A stretch of 64,000 nt of DNA from Pseudooceanicola nitratireducens (GTDB lineage Bacteria; Pseudomonadota; Alphaproteobacteria; Rhodobacterales; Rhodobacteraceae): positions 628,191-692,190 of the forward strand of contig NZ_FNZG01000002.1 of the NCBI RefSeq assembly GCF_900109195.1, given 5' to 3'. Within the stretch, counting starts at the first letter, position 1, and each line of letters opens with the position of its first letter. Of the stretch, positions 23,589-32,360 are shown piece after piece. Made by a program: the position numbers and the translations under genes. The notes under the pieces were generated by a model. It was not told the DNA's origin. It did no database searches and was given only the letters and a program-made list of their open reading frames with translations.

Positions 23589-24881
23589 TCAGCCCGTCGC
23601 GCGGCCGTTGATCCAGGTGGCCCGCACCGCCCGGTCATCGCCCATCATGATCGTCGCAAACAGATCGTCCCAGTCGCTTTCCGCCCGCTCGGCCCGCTGC
23701 GCGATGGCAGGGGTCGAGGCCAGGTCGAGCACCGTCAGATCCGCCTCCATCCCCCGGTCCAGCCGCCCGATGTGGGTATCCAGCCGCAGCGCCCGGGCCG
23801 ATCCTTCGGTCGCCAGCCAGATCAGCTGCGCCGCATGCAGGGGCGTGCCGCGCAGTTGGCCGATCTCGTAGGCGGCGGCCATGGTGCGCAGCATGGAAAA
23901 GGACGACCCGCCGCCGGTGTCCGTGGCCAGCCCGATGCGATGGCCCTGTGCCATCAGCCCCGCCATGTCGAAAAGACCCGAGCCGATGAAGGTGTTCGAG
24001 GTCGGGCAATGCACCAGCGCGGCCCCGACCTCGCGCAGGCGGTCCTGTTCGCGCGGCTCAAGGTGGATGGCGTGCCCATAAAGGCCGTTCGGCCCCAGCA
24101 GCCCGTGCTGTTCGTAGGTGTCCAGGTAGTCCCGCGCCTGCGGATACAGCGACCGCACCCAGGCGATTTCGTCAACCTGTTCAGACAGATGCGTCTGCAT
24201 CAGGCAATCGGGATGTTCGGCCCAAAGCGCGCCCAGGGCCGCCATCTGATCCGGGGTCGAGGTGGGCGAGAACCGCGGCGTGATGGCATAGGACAGCCGG
24301 TCCACACCGTGCCATGCCTCAAGCAGGGCCTTGCTGTCGTCATAGGCGCTTTGCGCGGTGTCCTGCAGCCCCTCGGGCGCGTTGCGGTCCATGCAGGTCT
24401 TGCCGGCGACGATCCGCTGGCCCCGCGCCTGCGCGGCCTGCATGATCGCATCGACCGAGCCCGGGTGCACCGTGCAGAAGGAACAGACGGTCGTCGTGCC
24501 ATGGGTAGCGGTCAGATCCAGATAGCGGGTCGCGATCGCGTCCGCATAGGCGGGATCCGCCAGGCGCATTTCTTCCGGAAAAGTATAGCTGTTGAGCCAG
24601 TCGATCAGCCGTTTCCCCCAGGAGGCGATGATCGCCGTCTGCGGATAATGCACATGGGCGTCGACGAAACCGGGGCAGATCAGGTCGCGGCCATAGGCGA
24701 TTTCGGTGACCTGCGGCCAGTTGGCGCGCAGGGTCGCGGCGGGCCCGATGTCGGCGATCCGTCCGTCCTGCAGCACCACGCCCCAGTCGGTTTCGATCCG
24801 CAGCGCGGTCTCGGGCGCGGCGATGAAAGGGTCGTCCAGCGTGCGCAGCACGCGGCCGGTCAGCAGGGTGGGGTGGGGCAT
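23589..24881 (-). CDS. guaD: Guanine deaminase
   Basis: 430 residues. Zinc ligands and signature are complete: 'CPGFVDAHVHYPQ', 'CLMQTHLSEQ', 'YGHAIHLEPREQDRL' and 'GLATDTGGGSSFSML'. The block 'TTTVCSFCTVHPGSVDAI' is typical of bacterial GuaD. It converts guanine to xanthine with release of ammonia. It lies tail to tail with the 8-oxoguanine deaminase gene. With the BMP-type transporter in the window, it points to use of external purines as nitrogen source. Confidence 0.93.
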   Translation of the reverse strand: MPHPTLLTGRVLRTLDDPFIAAPETALRIETDWGVVLQDGRIADIGPAATLRANWPQVTEIAYGRDLICPGFVDAHVHYPQTAIIASWGKRLIDWLNSYTFPEEMRLADPAYADAIATRYLDLTATHGTTTVCSFCTVHPGSVDAIMQAAQARGQRIVAGKTCMDRNAPEGLQDTAQSAYDDSKALLEAWHGVDRLSYAITPRFSPTSTPDQMAALGALWAEHPDCLMQTHLSEQVDEIAWVRSLYPQARDYLDTYEQHGLLGPNGLYGHAIHLEPREQDRLREVGAALVHCPTSNTFIGSGLFDMAGLMAQGHRIGLATDTGGGSSFSMLRTMAAAYEIGQLRGTPLHAAQLIWLATEGSARALRLDTHIGRLDRGMEADLTVLDLASTPAIAQRAERAESDWDDLFATIMMGDDRAVRATWINGRATG

Positions 24882-25022
24882 CGGTCTCTCCGGTTCGGCA
24901 GTGCAGCGTAGCGCGTGGGCGGGTCGCGGTAAACGGGCAGAAATCCCATGTGGATTACGTTCTGAACCATTGTTTTTCTCGGCGCTTGTCCTCTATGACA
25001 CCCATGCAGAAGGAGCGACGAC

Positions 25023-26417
25023 ATGAGCGAAGAAAACCAGCCGGTCGAAGAAAACGAGCGTCCCGAAGAGGACAGCTATACCATCGACCGCAAGGTGATT
25101 GCGTCGATCCTTTATGCCGTGGACACGGACGACCGCGACAAGCTGGTCGAGCTGATGGAGCCGCTGCACGCCGCCGACATCGCCGACCTTCTGGAACAGA
25201 TCAACGCCTATGACCGCCGCCGGCTTGTCCTGCTGTACGACAAGGAATTCGACGGTGAGATCCTGTCGGAACTGGGCGATTCCATCCGGGAAGAGATCAT
25301 TTCGATCCTCAAACCCGACGTCCTGGCCGAGGCCGTGCGGGAACTTGATTCCGATGACGTGGTCGACCTGGTCGAATACCTGGAAGACGACCAGCAGACC
25401 GCGATCCTTGACGTGCTGGAAGACAGCGACCGGGTCGCCGTCGAACAGGCGCTGTCCTTCCCGGAAGAATCCGCCGGTCGTCTCATGCAGCGCGAGGTCG
25501 TCGCGGTGCCCGAGTTCTGGAATGTCGGCCAGGCCATCGACTACATGCGCGAACGCGACGACCTGCCCGAGCAGTTCTATCACGTCATCCTGACCGACCC
25601 CCGGTTCAAGCCGGTGGCGCATGTGACCCTGGGGATGCTGATGGCCAGCCCCCGCCGCACCCCGCTAAGCGAAATCACGGAACCCAGTTTCCGTACCTTC
25701 AACGGCAGCGTGGACGAAGGCGACGTGGCCTATGCCTTCAACCAGTATCACCTGATTTCGGCCCCGGTTGTGGACGACGACGAACGGCTGGTCGGCGTGA
25801 TCACCATCGACGACGCCATGATCGTGCTGGACGAGGAACACGACGAAGACATCCTGCGTCTGGCGGGGGTGAGCGAGGAAAGCTCTCTTTCCGACCGCAT
25901 CTACGAGACGACCAAGCGGCGGTTCCCCTGGCTGGCGGTGAACCTGGTGACGGCGATCCTGGCCTCGCTCGTCATTGCCCAGTTCGAAGCGACGATCGCG
26001 CAATTCGTGGCGCTGGCGGTGCTGATGCCGATCGTGGCCTCCATGGGCGGGAACGCGGGCACGCAGTCGCTGACCGTTGCGGTGCGATCGATCGCCACCA
26101 AGGACCTTACCGGGGCCAACGTCTGGCGGGTGATCTGGCGGGAAGGGGCCGTGGGTCTGATCAACGGCGTGATCTTTGCCGTGGTCATGGGGATCGTCGG
26201 TATCATCTGGTTCGGTTCACCCGCGCTTGGGGCGGTGATCGGCATGGCCATGGTGATCAACCTGGTGATCGCGGGGCTTGCGGGCACGGTGATCCCGGTG
26301 GTGCTGGACCGCGTGGGCGTTGACCCGGCGCTGGCCTCGGGCGCGTTCGTGACCACCGTAACCGACATCGTGGGCTTCTTCGCCTTCCTTGGCCTTGCCG
26401 GCGTGGTGCTGCTGTGA
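25023..26417 (+). CDS. mgtE: Magnesium transporter MgtE
   Basis: 464 residues with the standard plan: a cytosolic N-domain rich in acidic residues ('ADIADLLEQINAYDRRRLV'), two CBS domains ('EESAGRLMQREVVAVPEFWNV' onwards), and five transmembrane helices with the pore signature 'MPIVASMGGNAGTQSLTVAVRS' at about two-thirds of the protein. The cytosolic part senses magnesium and gates the channel. No M-box or other riboswitch is visible in the 140 bases upstream. AAGGAGCG seven bases before ATG is a good ribosome binding site. Its stop overlaps the fthC start (GTGA). Confidence 0.94.
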   Translation: MSEENQPVEENERPEEDSYTIDRKVIASILYAVDTDDRDKLVELMEPLHAADIADLLEQINAYDRRRLVLLYDKEFDGEILSELGDSIREEIISILKPDVLAEAVRELDSDDVVDLVEYLEDDQQTAILDVLEDSDRVAVEQALSFPEESAGRLMQREVVAVPEFWNVGQAIDYMRERDDLPEQFYHVILTDPRFKPVAHVTLGMLMASPRRTPLSEITEPSFRTFNGSVDEGDVAYAFNQYHLISAPVVDDDERLVGVITIDDAMIVLDEEHDEDILRLAGVSEESSLSDRIYETTKRRFPWLAVNLVTAILASLVIAQFEATIAQFVALAVLMPIVASMGGNAGTQSLTVAVRSIATKDLTGANVWRVIWREGAVGLINGVIFAVVMGIVGIIWFGSPALGAVIGMAMVINLVIAGLAGTVIPVVLDRVGVDPALASGAFVTTVTDIVGFFAFLGLAGVVLL

Positions 26418-26980
26418 GCACCGGGGACCTGGCCGCGGTGAAAGAGGAAGCGCGCCGCGCGGCCTTTGCCCGACGGTCCGCCGCACACAAGATGAACCGG
26501 GGTGATGCCGCCGGCGTCCTGTCCGAGGTGCTGGCAGGCCATCGCGGTGTGCCGATTTCGGGCTATCTGCCGATCCGCACGGAAATCGACCCGCGCCCCG
26601 CCATGGCCGAGGCCGTGGCCTATGGCCCGGTCGGCGTGCCGATCATCGAAGGCGCGGGCAAGCCGCTGATCTTTTCGCAATGGGCCCCGAACATGCCGCT
26701 GGTCGATGGGCCTTTCGGCGCGCAGATCCCGGAAGAACCGCTGCCCATGGTGCCGCAGATCGTCATCGTGCCGCTTGTGGCCTTCGACCGGCGCGGCGGG
26801 CGGCTGGGCTATGGCGGCGGCTTCTACGACCGCACGCTGGAGCAGCTGCGTGCCAAGGGGCCGGTCATGGCCATCGGCTTTGCCTACGGCGCGCAAGAGG
26901 CCGAGGCTCTGCCGCTTGAGCCGACGGATCAGCCGCTGGATCTGATCGTGACCGAACGCCGTGTGATCGAATTCACCTGA
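26414..26980 (+). CDS. 5-formyltetrahydrofolate cyclo-ligase
   Basis: 188 residues starting at GTG 26414, which overlaps the mgtE stop by 4 bases. The C-terminal signature '[20 protein letters not shown]' is diagnostic for the family, with '[15 protein letters not shown]' as the N-terminal folate-site block. It converts 5-formyl-THF to 5,10-methenyl-THF using ATP. 6S RNA is often found near this gene in proteobacteria, but the tight overlap leaves no room upstream and I did not recognise it downstream. Confidence 0.9.
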   Translation: MSTGDLAAVKEEARRAAFARRSAAHKMNRGDAAGVLSEVLAGHRGVPISGYLPIRTEIDPRPAMAEAVAYGPVGVPIIEGAGKPLIFSQWAPNMPLVDGPFGAQIPEEPLPMVPQIVIVPLVAFDRRGGRLGYGGGFYDRTLEQLRAKGPVMAIGFAYGAQEAEALPLEPTDQPLDLIVTERRVIEFT

Positions 26981-27065
26981 CGCCTGCGGCGGCCCCGCTG
27001 CCATTCCCGATTTACCGCGCGCCGCCCATGGGCTAAGACGCGCCGACAGAGCAGGAGGCCCAGAC

Positions 27066-28415
27066 ATGTCCGCCCATGGCACCCCGATCCCCATGCAATC
27101 GCTGGCCGCAGGGCCTCTGACCGGTACGGCCGATGTGCCGGGGGACAAGTCGATCTCGCACCGGTCGCTGATCCTTGGCGCGCTGTCCATGGGAGAGACC
27201 CGGATTTCCGGCCTTCTCGAAGGGCAGGACGTATTGGATACCGCCAAGGCGATGCGCGCCTTCGGGGCCGAGGTGACGGATCTGGGCGGCGGCAACTGGC
27301 GGGTGCAGGGCGTCGGTGTCGGCGGCTTTGCCGAGCCGGACAATGTCATCGACTGCGGCAACTCGGGCACCGGGGTGCGGCTGATCATGGGGGCGATGGC
27401 CACATCGCCCATCACCGCGACCTTCACCGGCGATGCCAGCCTGAACAAGCGCCCGATGGCGCGTGTGACCGATCCGCTGGCGCTGTTCGGTGCGCAGTCG
27501 GTCGGGCGCGAGGGCGGGCGTCTGCCCATGACCATCGTCGGCGCGGCCGATCCGGTGCCGGTGCGCTATGTGGTGCCGGTGCCCTCGGCTCAGGTGAAAT
27601 CCGCCGTGCTTCTGGCCGGGCTGAACGCCCCGGGCCAGACCGTCGTGATCGAGAAGGAAGCCACCCGCGATCATACCGAACGGATGCTGGCGGGCTTTGG
27701 CGCGACCATCACCAGCGAAGACAGTGAAGAGGGTCGGGTCATCACCCTGACCGGTCAGCCCGAGCTGACGGGCCAGACCATCGTCGTGCCACGCGATCCG
27801 TCCTCGGCCGCGTTTCCGGTCTGTGCGGCGCTGATCGTGCCGGGATCGGACGTACTGGTGCCGAACATCGGGCTGAACCCGACCCGCGCCGGCCTGTTCG
27901 AGACGCTGCGCGACATGGGGGCGGACCTGACCTATGAGAACCCGCGCGAAGAGGGTGGCGAACCGGTCGCCGACCTGCGCGCGCGCTTCTCGCCCGACCT
28001 CAAGGGGATCGAGGTTCCGCCGGACCGCGCGGCCTCGATGATCGACGAATATCCCATCCTGTCGGTGGTCGCCGCCTATGCCGAAGGCCAGACCGTGATG
28101 CGTGGCGTGAAAGAGCTGCGGGTCAAGGAATCCGACCGGATCGACGCCATGGCCACCGGGTTGCGCGCCAATGGGATCGAGGTCGAAGACGGCGAGGACT
28201 GGTGGATCGTCACCGGGCGCGGCCATGGAAATGTGCCCGGCGGGGCCGAGGTGGAAAGCCATCTGGACCACCGCATCGCCATGTCCTTCCTGTGCCTCGG
28301 CATGGCCTCGACGGCACCCGTGCGGGTCGATGACGGCGGGCCGATCGCCACGTCCTTCCCGATTTTCGAACCGCTGATGGCCACCCTTGGTGCGCGGATC
28401 GAACGTCTGGCCTGA
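27066..28415 (+). CDS. aroA: 3-phosphoshikimate 1-carboxyvinyltransferase (EPSP synthase)
   Basis: 449 residues. '[17 protein letters not shown]' (PEP/shikimate site, residues 24-40), '[17 protein letters not shown]', '[18 protein letters not shown]' and '[13 protein letters not shown]' are class II-type blocks like those of the Agrobacterium CP4 enzyme. The loop at residues 98-103 reads GNSGTG, with Gly101 where CP4 has the alanine linked to glyphosate tolerance. It makes EPSP in the shikimate pathway. AGGAGGC eight bases upstream serves ATG 27066. cmk follows 90 bases downstream. Confidence 0.95.
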   Translation: MSAHGTPIPMQSLAAGPLTGTADVPGDKSISHRSLILGALSMGETRISGLLEGQDVLDTAKAMRAFGAEVTDLGGGNWRVQGVGVGGFAEPDNVIDCGNSGTGVRLIMGAMATSPITATFTGDASLNKRPMARVTDPLALFGAQSVGREGGRLPMTIVGAADPVPVRYVVPVPSAQVKSAVLLAGLNAPGQTVVIEKEATRDHTERMLAGFGATITSEDSEEGRVITLTGQPELTGQTIVVPRDPSSAAFPVCAALIVPGSDVLVPNIGLNPTRAGLFETLRDMGADLTYENPREEGGEPVADLRARFSPDLKGIEVPPDRAASMIDEYPILSVVAAYAEGQTVMRGVKELRVKESDRIDAMATGLRANGIEVEDGEDWWIVTGRGHGNVPGGAEVESHLDHRIAMSFLCLGMASTAPVRVDDGGPIATSFPIFEPLMATLGARIERLA

Positions 28416-28505
28416 CGGGGTTCAGGCGGTCAGCGCCTGTCCCCTTCCGGGTTTGCCAAGCCTTCCGGGATCTGGCATCAATCGCGTCCCAGCAGGAGAG
28501 AGTGC

Positions 28506-29138
28506 ATGAGCCCGACACGTCTGACCATCGCCATCGACGGCCCCGCCGCGGCCGGCAAGGGCACCCTGTCGCGCGCCCTGGCGGTGGCCTTTGGGCTGGC
28601 GCATCTGGACACCGGCCTGATCTATCGTGCCACGGGGCGGCGGACACTGGACGGCACCGCCGCGCTTGAGGCCGCGCAGACCCTGACGGCCGAGGATCTT
28701 CAGGCCGATGACCTGCGCACCCCCGAAGTCGCCCGCGCGGCCAGCGTTGTCGCCGCCATCCCCGAGGTCCGCGCCGCACTGGTGGATTTCCAGCGCGCCT
28801 TTGCCCGCCGTCAAGGCGGGGCGGTTCTGGACGGGCGCGACATCGGCACGGTGATCTGCCCCGAGGCCGAGGTGAAATTCTTCGTCACCGCCTCGGACGC
28901 GGTGCGGGCCGAGCGTCGGTTCAAGGAGCTGGTCGAAGGCGGTCATGACGTCACTCTGGACGGCGTGCTGTCGGATCTGCGCGAACGCGACGCACGGGAT
29001 TCGGCGCGGGCTTCGGCCCCGATGGTCGCGGCCGAGGATGCGGTGACGCTGGATACCTCGGACATGGATATCGCCGCTGCGGTCCAGGCCGCGATCCGTC
29101 TGGTGACCGAAAAGACCGGCCACGCCCCGGTTCAGTGA
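28506..29138 (+). CDS. cmk: Cytidylate kinase
   Basis: 210 residues. The P-loop '[19 protein letters not shown]' opens the protein, followed by 'LDTGLIYRA' (the family 'LDTGAMYR' motif) and '[22 protein letters not shown]'. It phosphorylates CMP and dCMP. In most proteobacteria cmk is followed directly by rpsA; here about 3.2 kb carrying four other genes separate them. A short hairpin with a T-rich tail at 29209-29234 may end transcription. Confidence 0.95.
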   Translation: MSPTRLTIAIDGPAAAGKGTLSRALAVAFGLAHLDTGLIYRATGRRTLDGTAALEAAQTLTAEDLQADDLRTPEVARAASVVAAIPEVRAALVDFQRAFARRQGGAVLDGRDIGTVICPEAEVKFFVTASDAVRAERRFKELVEGGHDVTLDGVLSDLRERDARDSARASAPMVAAEDAVTLDTSDMDIAAAVQAAIRLVTEKTGHAPVQ

Positions 29139-29208
29139 TTGGGTTCAGGGACGGGGCGCAGGGATGCGCCGATTGGCAACTGTCTGAAAATTGAACCGAT
29201 CGGACGAG

Positions 29209-29234
29209 TCCCCGCCGGGGATCTTCCTTTTTTC
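29209..29234 (+). terminator. Possible weak terminator after cmk
   Basis: A 5-bp GC stem (TCCCC/GGGGA, 29209-29221) with a 3-base loop is followed by TCTTCCTTTTTTCT. The stem is short but the T-rich tract is good. Confidence 0.45.
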
Positions 29235-29330
29235 TGACATGGTTGCAGGCGATACTGCCTGAAACAGCTGTCGAAAGGCCGGGGACACGGCCGGGCAGCA
29301 TCAGGCAGAGCAGCAAAGGCGGTGGCCGGC

Positions 29331-30683
29331 ATGGGCACCCAAACGGGCATTTCAGGCAAACAGGCCGACCTGTCGGGCTGGGGACGGTTTCCCCGGCTGA
29401 CCGGTCGGCTGACCCGCATCCGCAGCCTTGATGCACTGCGCAAGGCGCTTGGCCCGCACCCCGTGATCGCGCGCGGCAATGGCCGCAGCTATGGCGACAG
29501 CGCGGTGCAAGTGCAGGGCACGCTGGATATGCGCGGCATGGCCCATATGCTGTCGTTCGATGACAGCACCGGCGTTCTGGTGGCTCAGGCCGGGGTGCTT
29601 CTGGGCGATGTGATCGACAGCTTCCTGCCGCGCGGCTGGTTCCCGCCGGTGACGCCGGGGACCAAGTTCGTCACCCTGGGCGGCATGCTGGCCGCCGATG
29701 TGCACGGCAAGAACCACCTGCGCGACGGCAGCATCCGCCAGCATGTCGACTGGATCGAGGTGCTGGGCCCGGATGGGCAGATCCACCGCGCCTCTGCATC
29801 CGAGAACCCGGAGCTGTTCGACTGGACCCTTGGCGGCATGGGGCTGACCGGGGTGATCCTGCGCTGCGCCCTGCGTCTGCGCCGGGTCGAGACGGGATAT
29901 ATCCGGCAATCGCTGCATGTGGCCGGGAACCTGGATCGGGCGATAGAGGTCTTTGAAGTGGCCACCAGCCGCTATGCGGTGGCCTGGTTCGATTGCCTGG
30001 GCCAGGGTGCGGCGCTTGGCCGGTCGGTGGTCATGCTGGGCGATCACGCAGAACCCGAGGATCTGGAACCTGCGCAGCGCGCCGCCCCCTATGATATCCC
30101 GCGCCGCCGCCCCTTGCGGATGCCCGTGGATGCGCCGGGCTTTGCGCTGAACCGCCATACCCTGCGGGCCTTCAACGCGGTCTATTACCGGGCGCAGGCG
30201 CGCAAGGCGGGCGAAAGCCTGGTGGACTGGGACCGCTATTTCTATCCACTGGACACTGTGCTGGGCTGGAACCGGATCTACGGTGGCCGGGGATTCGCTC
30301 AATATCAGGTGGTGATCCCGCTGGCCTCGGCCCGCGCGGGGCTGACCGAACTGCTGGGCGCGATTTCGGATGCGGGCGCGGGGTCCTTCCTGGCGGTGCT
30401 GAAACGGCTGGGGCCCGAGGCCGGGCCGATCTCCTTCCCGATGGAGGGCTACACGCTGGCGCTGGATTTCCCGGTGTCCGACGCGGTGCTGGCCCTGCTG
30501 ACGCGGCTGGACGCGATCACGGCAGCACACGGCGGGCGGGCTTATCTAGCCAAGGACAGCCGCATGACTGCCGAGACATTTCACAAGACAGACCCCCGCG
30601 CGGCGCGTTTTGCGGCCTATCGCGACGGGATCGGGGCGCGGGGCGTCTTTGCCTCGGCGCAATCGGAAAGGGTGACACTATGA
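29331..30683 (+). CDS. FAD-dependent oxidase, DprE1-like (arabinan-precursor type)
   Basis: 450 residues of the VAO/PCMH FAD-binding family. The FAD site is 'PVIARGNGRSYGDSAVQVQG', and 'PVTPGTKFVTLGGMLAADVHGKNH' is the typical second block; the C-terminal half matches decaprenylphosphoryl-ribose oxidase rather than alditol oxidases. DprE1 oxidises the 2-hydroxyl of a polyprenyl-phosphate ribose; with the reductase it achieves epimerisation to arabinose. The SDR gene follows with a 4-base overlap, as dprE1/dprE2 pairs do. No prenyl-phosphate ribosyltransferase gene is in the window. I chose ATG 29331 (AAAGGCGG eight bases upstream); a GTG at 29322 is possible. Confidence 0.78.
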   Translation: MGTQTGISGKQADLSGWGRFPRLTGRLTRIRSLDALRKALGPHPVIARGNGRSYGDSAVQVQGTLDMRGMAHMLSFDDSTGVLVAQAGVLLGDVIDSFLPRGWFPPVTPGTKFVTLGGMLAADVHGKNHLRDGSIRQHVDWIEVLGPDGQIHRASASENPELFDWTLGGMGLTGVILRCALRLRRVETGYIRQSLHVAGNLDRAIEVFEVATSRYAVAWFDCLGQGAALGRSVVMLGDHAEPEDLEPAQRAAPYDIPRRRPLRMPVDAPGFALNRHTLRAFNAVYYRAQARKAGESLVDWDRYFYPLDTVLGWNRIYGGRGFAQYQVVIPLASARAGLTELLGAISDAGAGSFLAVLKRLGPEAGPISFPMEGYTLALDFPVSDAVLALLTRLDAITAAHGGRAYLAKDSRMTAETFHKTDPRAARFAAYRDGIGARGVFASAQSERVTL

Positions 30684-31408
30684 ACCGACGTGTGACGATC
30701 CTTGGGGCGCGGTCCGACATCGCGATGGCCTGCGCCCATGCCTTTGCGGCGGCGGGCGATGATCTGACCCTATGTGCGCGCCAGTCCGAAACCCTGGCCG
30801 AGGCCGCGCAGGATCTGGAGCTCCGCCATGGCGGCAGCGTCACCCTGCGGGAGCTGGACGTGCTGGACGTCGACCCGCAGGCCTTTGCCGATGACGGTGA
30901 TCTGCCTGACGTGGTGATCTGCGCCGTGGGTGTGCTGGGCGACCAGCTGCTGGACCAGGACAATGCAGCGGCGATCCGGTCGGTGCTGCGGGCGAATTTC
31001 GAAGCCCCGGCGGCGCTGCTCTCGGCCTATGCGACGGCGATGGAGGATCGCGGATCGGGCGTGATTGTCGGCATCTCGTCCGTGGCGGGCGACCGGGGTC
31101 GGGCGACGAATTACGTCTATGGATCGGCCAAGGCGGGCTTTACCGCCTTCCTGTCGGGGATGCGCAACCGGCTGGCGAAAACCGGGGTGCATGTGATCAC
31201 CGTGAAGCCCGGGTTCGTCGACACCAGGATGACCGAAGACATGGACCTTCCGGGTGCGCTGACCGCGCAACCAGCGGAAGTTGGCGCAGCCGTGCTGAAA
31301 GCCGTTGAGCGGCGTCAGGACGTGATCTATGTGCGCGGCGTCTGGCGGCTGATCATGGGACTCATCCGCCTGATACCGGAGCGCATCTTCAAGAAACTCT
31401 CGCTCTGA
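30680..31408 (+). CDS. Short-chain dehydrogenase, DprE2-like
   Basis: 242 residues. The nucleotide site 'ILGARSDIAMACAHAFA' is of the 'GAxSDIA' type seen in DprE2-like reductases, and the catalytic 'YVYGSAKAGF' (Tyr-x-x-x-Lys) and 'SSVAGDRGR' serine are present. A C-terminal hydrophobic/basic segment ('RLIMGLIRLIPERIFKKLSL') could attach it to the membrane, where a polyprenyl-phosphate substrate would sit. It overlaps the oxidase gene by 4 bases. Together they would form an epimerase for a lipid-linked pentose; this is inferred from pairing and family. Confidence 0.78.
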   Translation: MNRRVTILGARSDIAMACAHAFAAAGDDLTLCARQSETLAEAAQDLELRHGGSVTLRELDVLDVDPQAFADDGDLPDVVICAVGVLGDQLLDQDNAAAIRSVLRANFEAPAALLSAYATAMEDRGSGVIVGISSVAGDRGRATNYVYGSAKAGFTAFLSGMRNRLAKTGVHVITVKPGFVDTRMTEDMDLPGALTAQPAEVGAAVLKAVERRQDVIYVRGVWRLIMGLIRLIPERIFKKLSL

Positions 31409-31490
31409 TCCGGATGGGACCAGGGCCACGACCAGAGAAAATAACAAGACAGGGAAGATGGGCATCCACCCTTTGTGAAAGCAGGCAGAC

Positions 31491-31640
31491 ATGATCGACA
31501 AGACCAAGGAAACCCCGCGCGCCGACCAGGCGCATCAACCGCAACAAAGCGTGCCGGACTGGCGCCGTCTGGACTTTGCCTCGGACTGCCTGTGCCTGCG
31601 GTCCGAACCGGCATCGGACACGCCGCACGCGCCGCGTTAA
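31491..31640 (+). CDS. Small protein with W-R-R-x-D-F-x-x-D-C-L motif (first copy)
   Basis: 49 residues, not a family I recognise. The N-terminal 22 residues are polar and rich in Gln, Pro and charged residues; 'DWRRLDFASDCLC' follows at residues 23-35, with cysteines at 33 and 35, then a short polar tail. The same motif occurs in the next small protein, 347 bases downstream in the same direction, and this shared motif in a coding frame is the main argument that both are real. No signal peptide or membrane helix. The ribosome binding site (CAGGCAG) is weak. It follows the DprE2-like gene by 82 bases. Confidence 0.55.
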   Translation: MIDKTKETPRADQAHQPQQSVPDWRRLDFASDCLCLRSEPASDTPHAPR

Positions 31641-31794
31641 GGGCGATCTGCGGCAGGCTGACGCAGGGATTCTGGCCCGGATGTTGACGCTATCATCGCC
31701 CGCAAGGTGTTGATATCGCGCCGTGTTTTCGGGCTGGAAACAGAGTGTCGGGGATTCTGCGCTAAGGCGAATGGTGGAACTGGTGTAGGCTGAA

Positions 31795-31818
31795 CGTGTT
31801 GATTTTACTAACAACACG
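31795..31818 (+). promoter_or_regulatory. Inverted repeat in the leader of the second small-protein gene
   Basis: CGTGTTG and CAACACG form a perfect 7-bp inverted repeat around ATTTTACTAA, ending 19 bases before the start codon at 31837 and 6 bases before GGAGGAG. It could be an operator or a leader hairpin close to the ribosome binding site. No factor is assigned. Confidence 0.4.
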
Positions 31819-31836
31819 CTTTCGGAGGAGGATTTC

Positions 31837-32013
31837 ATGACCTTCATGTTCACTGCACCCAACACGCCGATTACGCCGCGTGATCGTTCGACCAAGGACC
31901 CAAAGGTTGCCACGGAAGACCAGTGGCGCAGGTTCGATTTCGGGATGGATTGCCTGATCCCGGCCGAGGATTACGCCCTGCCCAAGGGGTACGAGCAGTC
32001 CCGGCAGGATTGA
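31837..32013 (+). CDS. Small protein with W-R-R-x-D-F-x-x-D-C-L motif (second copy)
   Basis: 58 residues. 'QWRRFDFGMDCL' at residues 29-40 repeats the core of the preceding small protein; the rest differs ('TAPNTPITPRDRSTKDPK' before it and an acidic, aromatic tail after it). A strong ribosome binding site, GGAGGAG, lies six bases before ATG 31837, and an inverted repeat sits just upstream. A clear terminator follows at 32116-32138, so it is likely transcribed as a small unit. No signal peptide or membrane segment. I know no function. Confidence 0.65.
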   Translation: MTFMFTAPNTPITPRDRSTKDPKVATEDQWRRFDFGMDCLIPAEDYALPKGYEQSRQD

Positions 32014-32360
32014 TCCGGGCCTCGACCCCGGCAATCGACGACCCGGCAATCGGGCCTGAACGGCACGGGGCCCGGCAAGGGACAGCCCCGCATCCGGTGA
32101 CAGGATCTGACGTCCAAAGGCGGCCCATGGCCGCCTTTTGGCGTTTTCAGGGGCAGGGGGTACTGGCCTTTTGCTCTTGATTTGTTGGTGCATTGGGGGT
32201 ATCCGCCCTGCGTCGACAAGGCAAAAGCCGCGATGGAACACAGGCAGGGTCGGACCACCGGCCCTTTCTTCATTCCCGGCTTGCTCGAAATGACCAACCC
32301 AAGACCGGCGGAGACAACCGCTCGGCCAGTATAACCCTTGAAAAGGAAATCATAGGCCAC
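32014..32360 (+). other. 347-base region between the small-protein gene and rpsA
   Basis: It contains the terminator at 32116-32138 and then about 220 bases of rpsA upstream region. A promoter-like pair TTGATT (32177-32182) and TATCCG (32200-32205), 17 bases apart, is the best candidate for rpsA, giving a leader of about 150 bases. AAAAGGAAAT at 32341-32350 is the ribosome binding site region. A short direct repeat (CCGGCAATCG, twice) lies at the left end. Confidence 0.45.
32116..32145 (+). terminator. Rho-independent terminator after the second small-protein gene
   Basis: A 10-bp perfect stem AAAGGCGGCC/GGCCGCCTTT (32116-32138) with a 3-base loop, followed by TTGGCGTTTTC. Confidence 0.75.

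Noticed and set aside
24882-25022. Possible magnesium riboswitch (M-box) before mgtE
   Set aside because: The gap is only about 140 bases and shared with the divergent guaD promoter; I could not find the conserved M-box stems.
26981-27065. Possible 6S RNA near the 5-formyl-THF cyclo-ligase gene
   Set aside because: The gene overlaps mgtE upstream, and the downstream gap of 85 bases is too short for 6S RNA.
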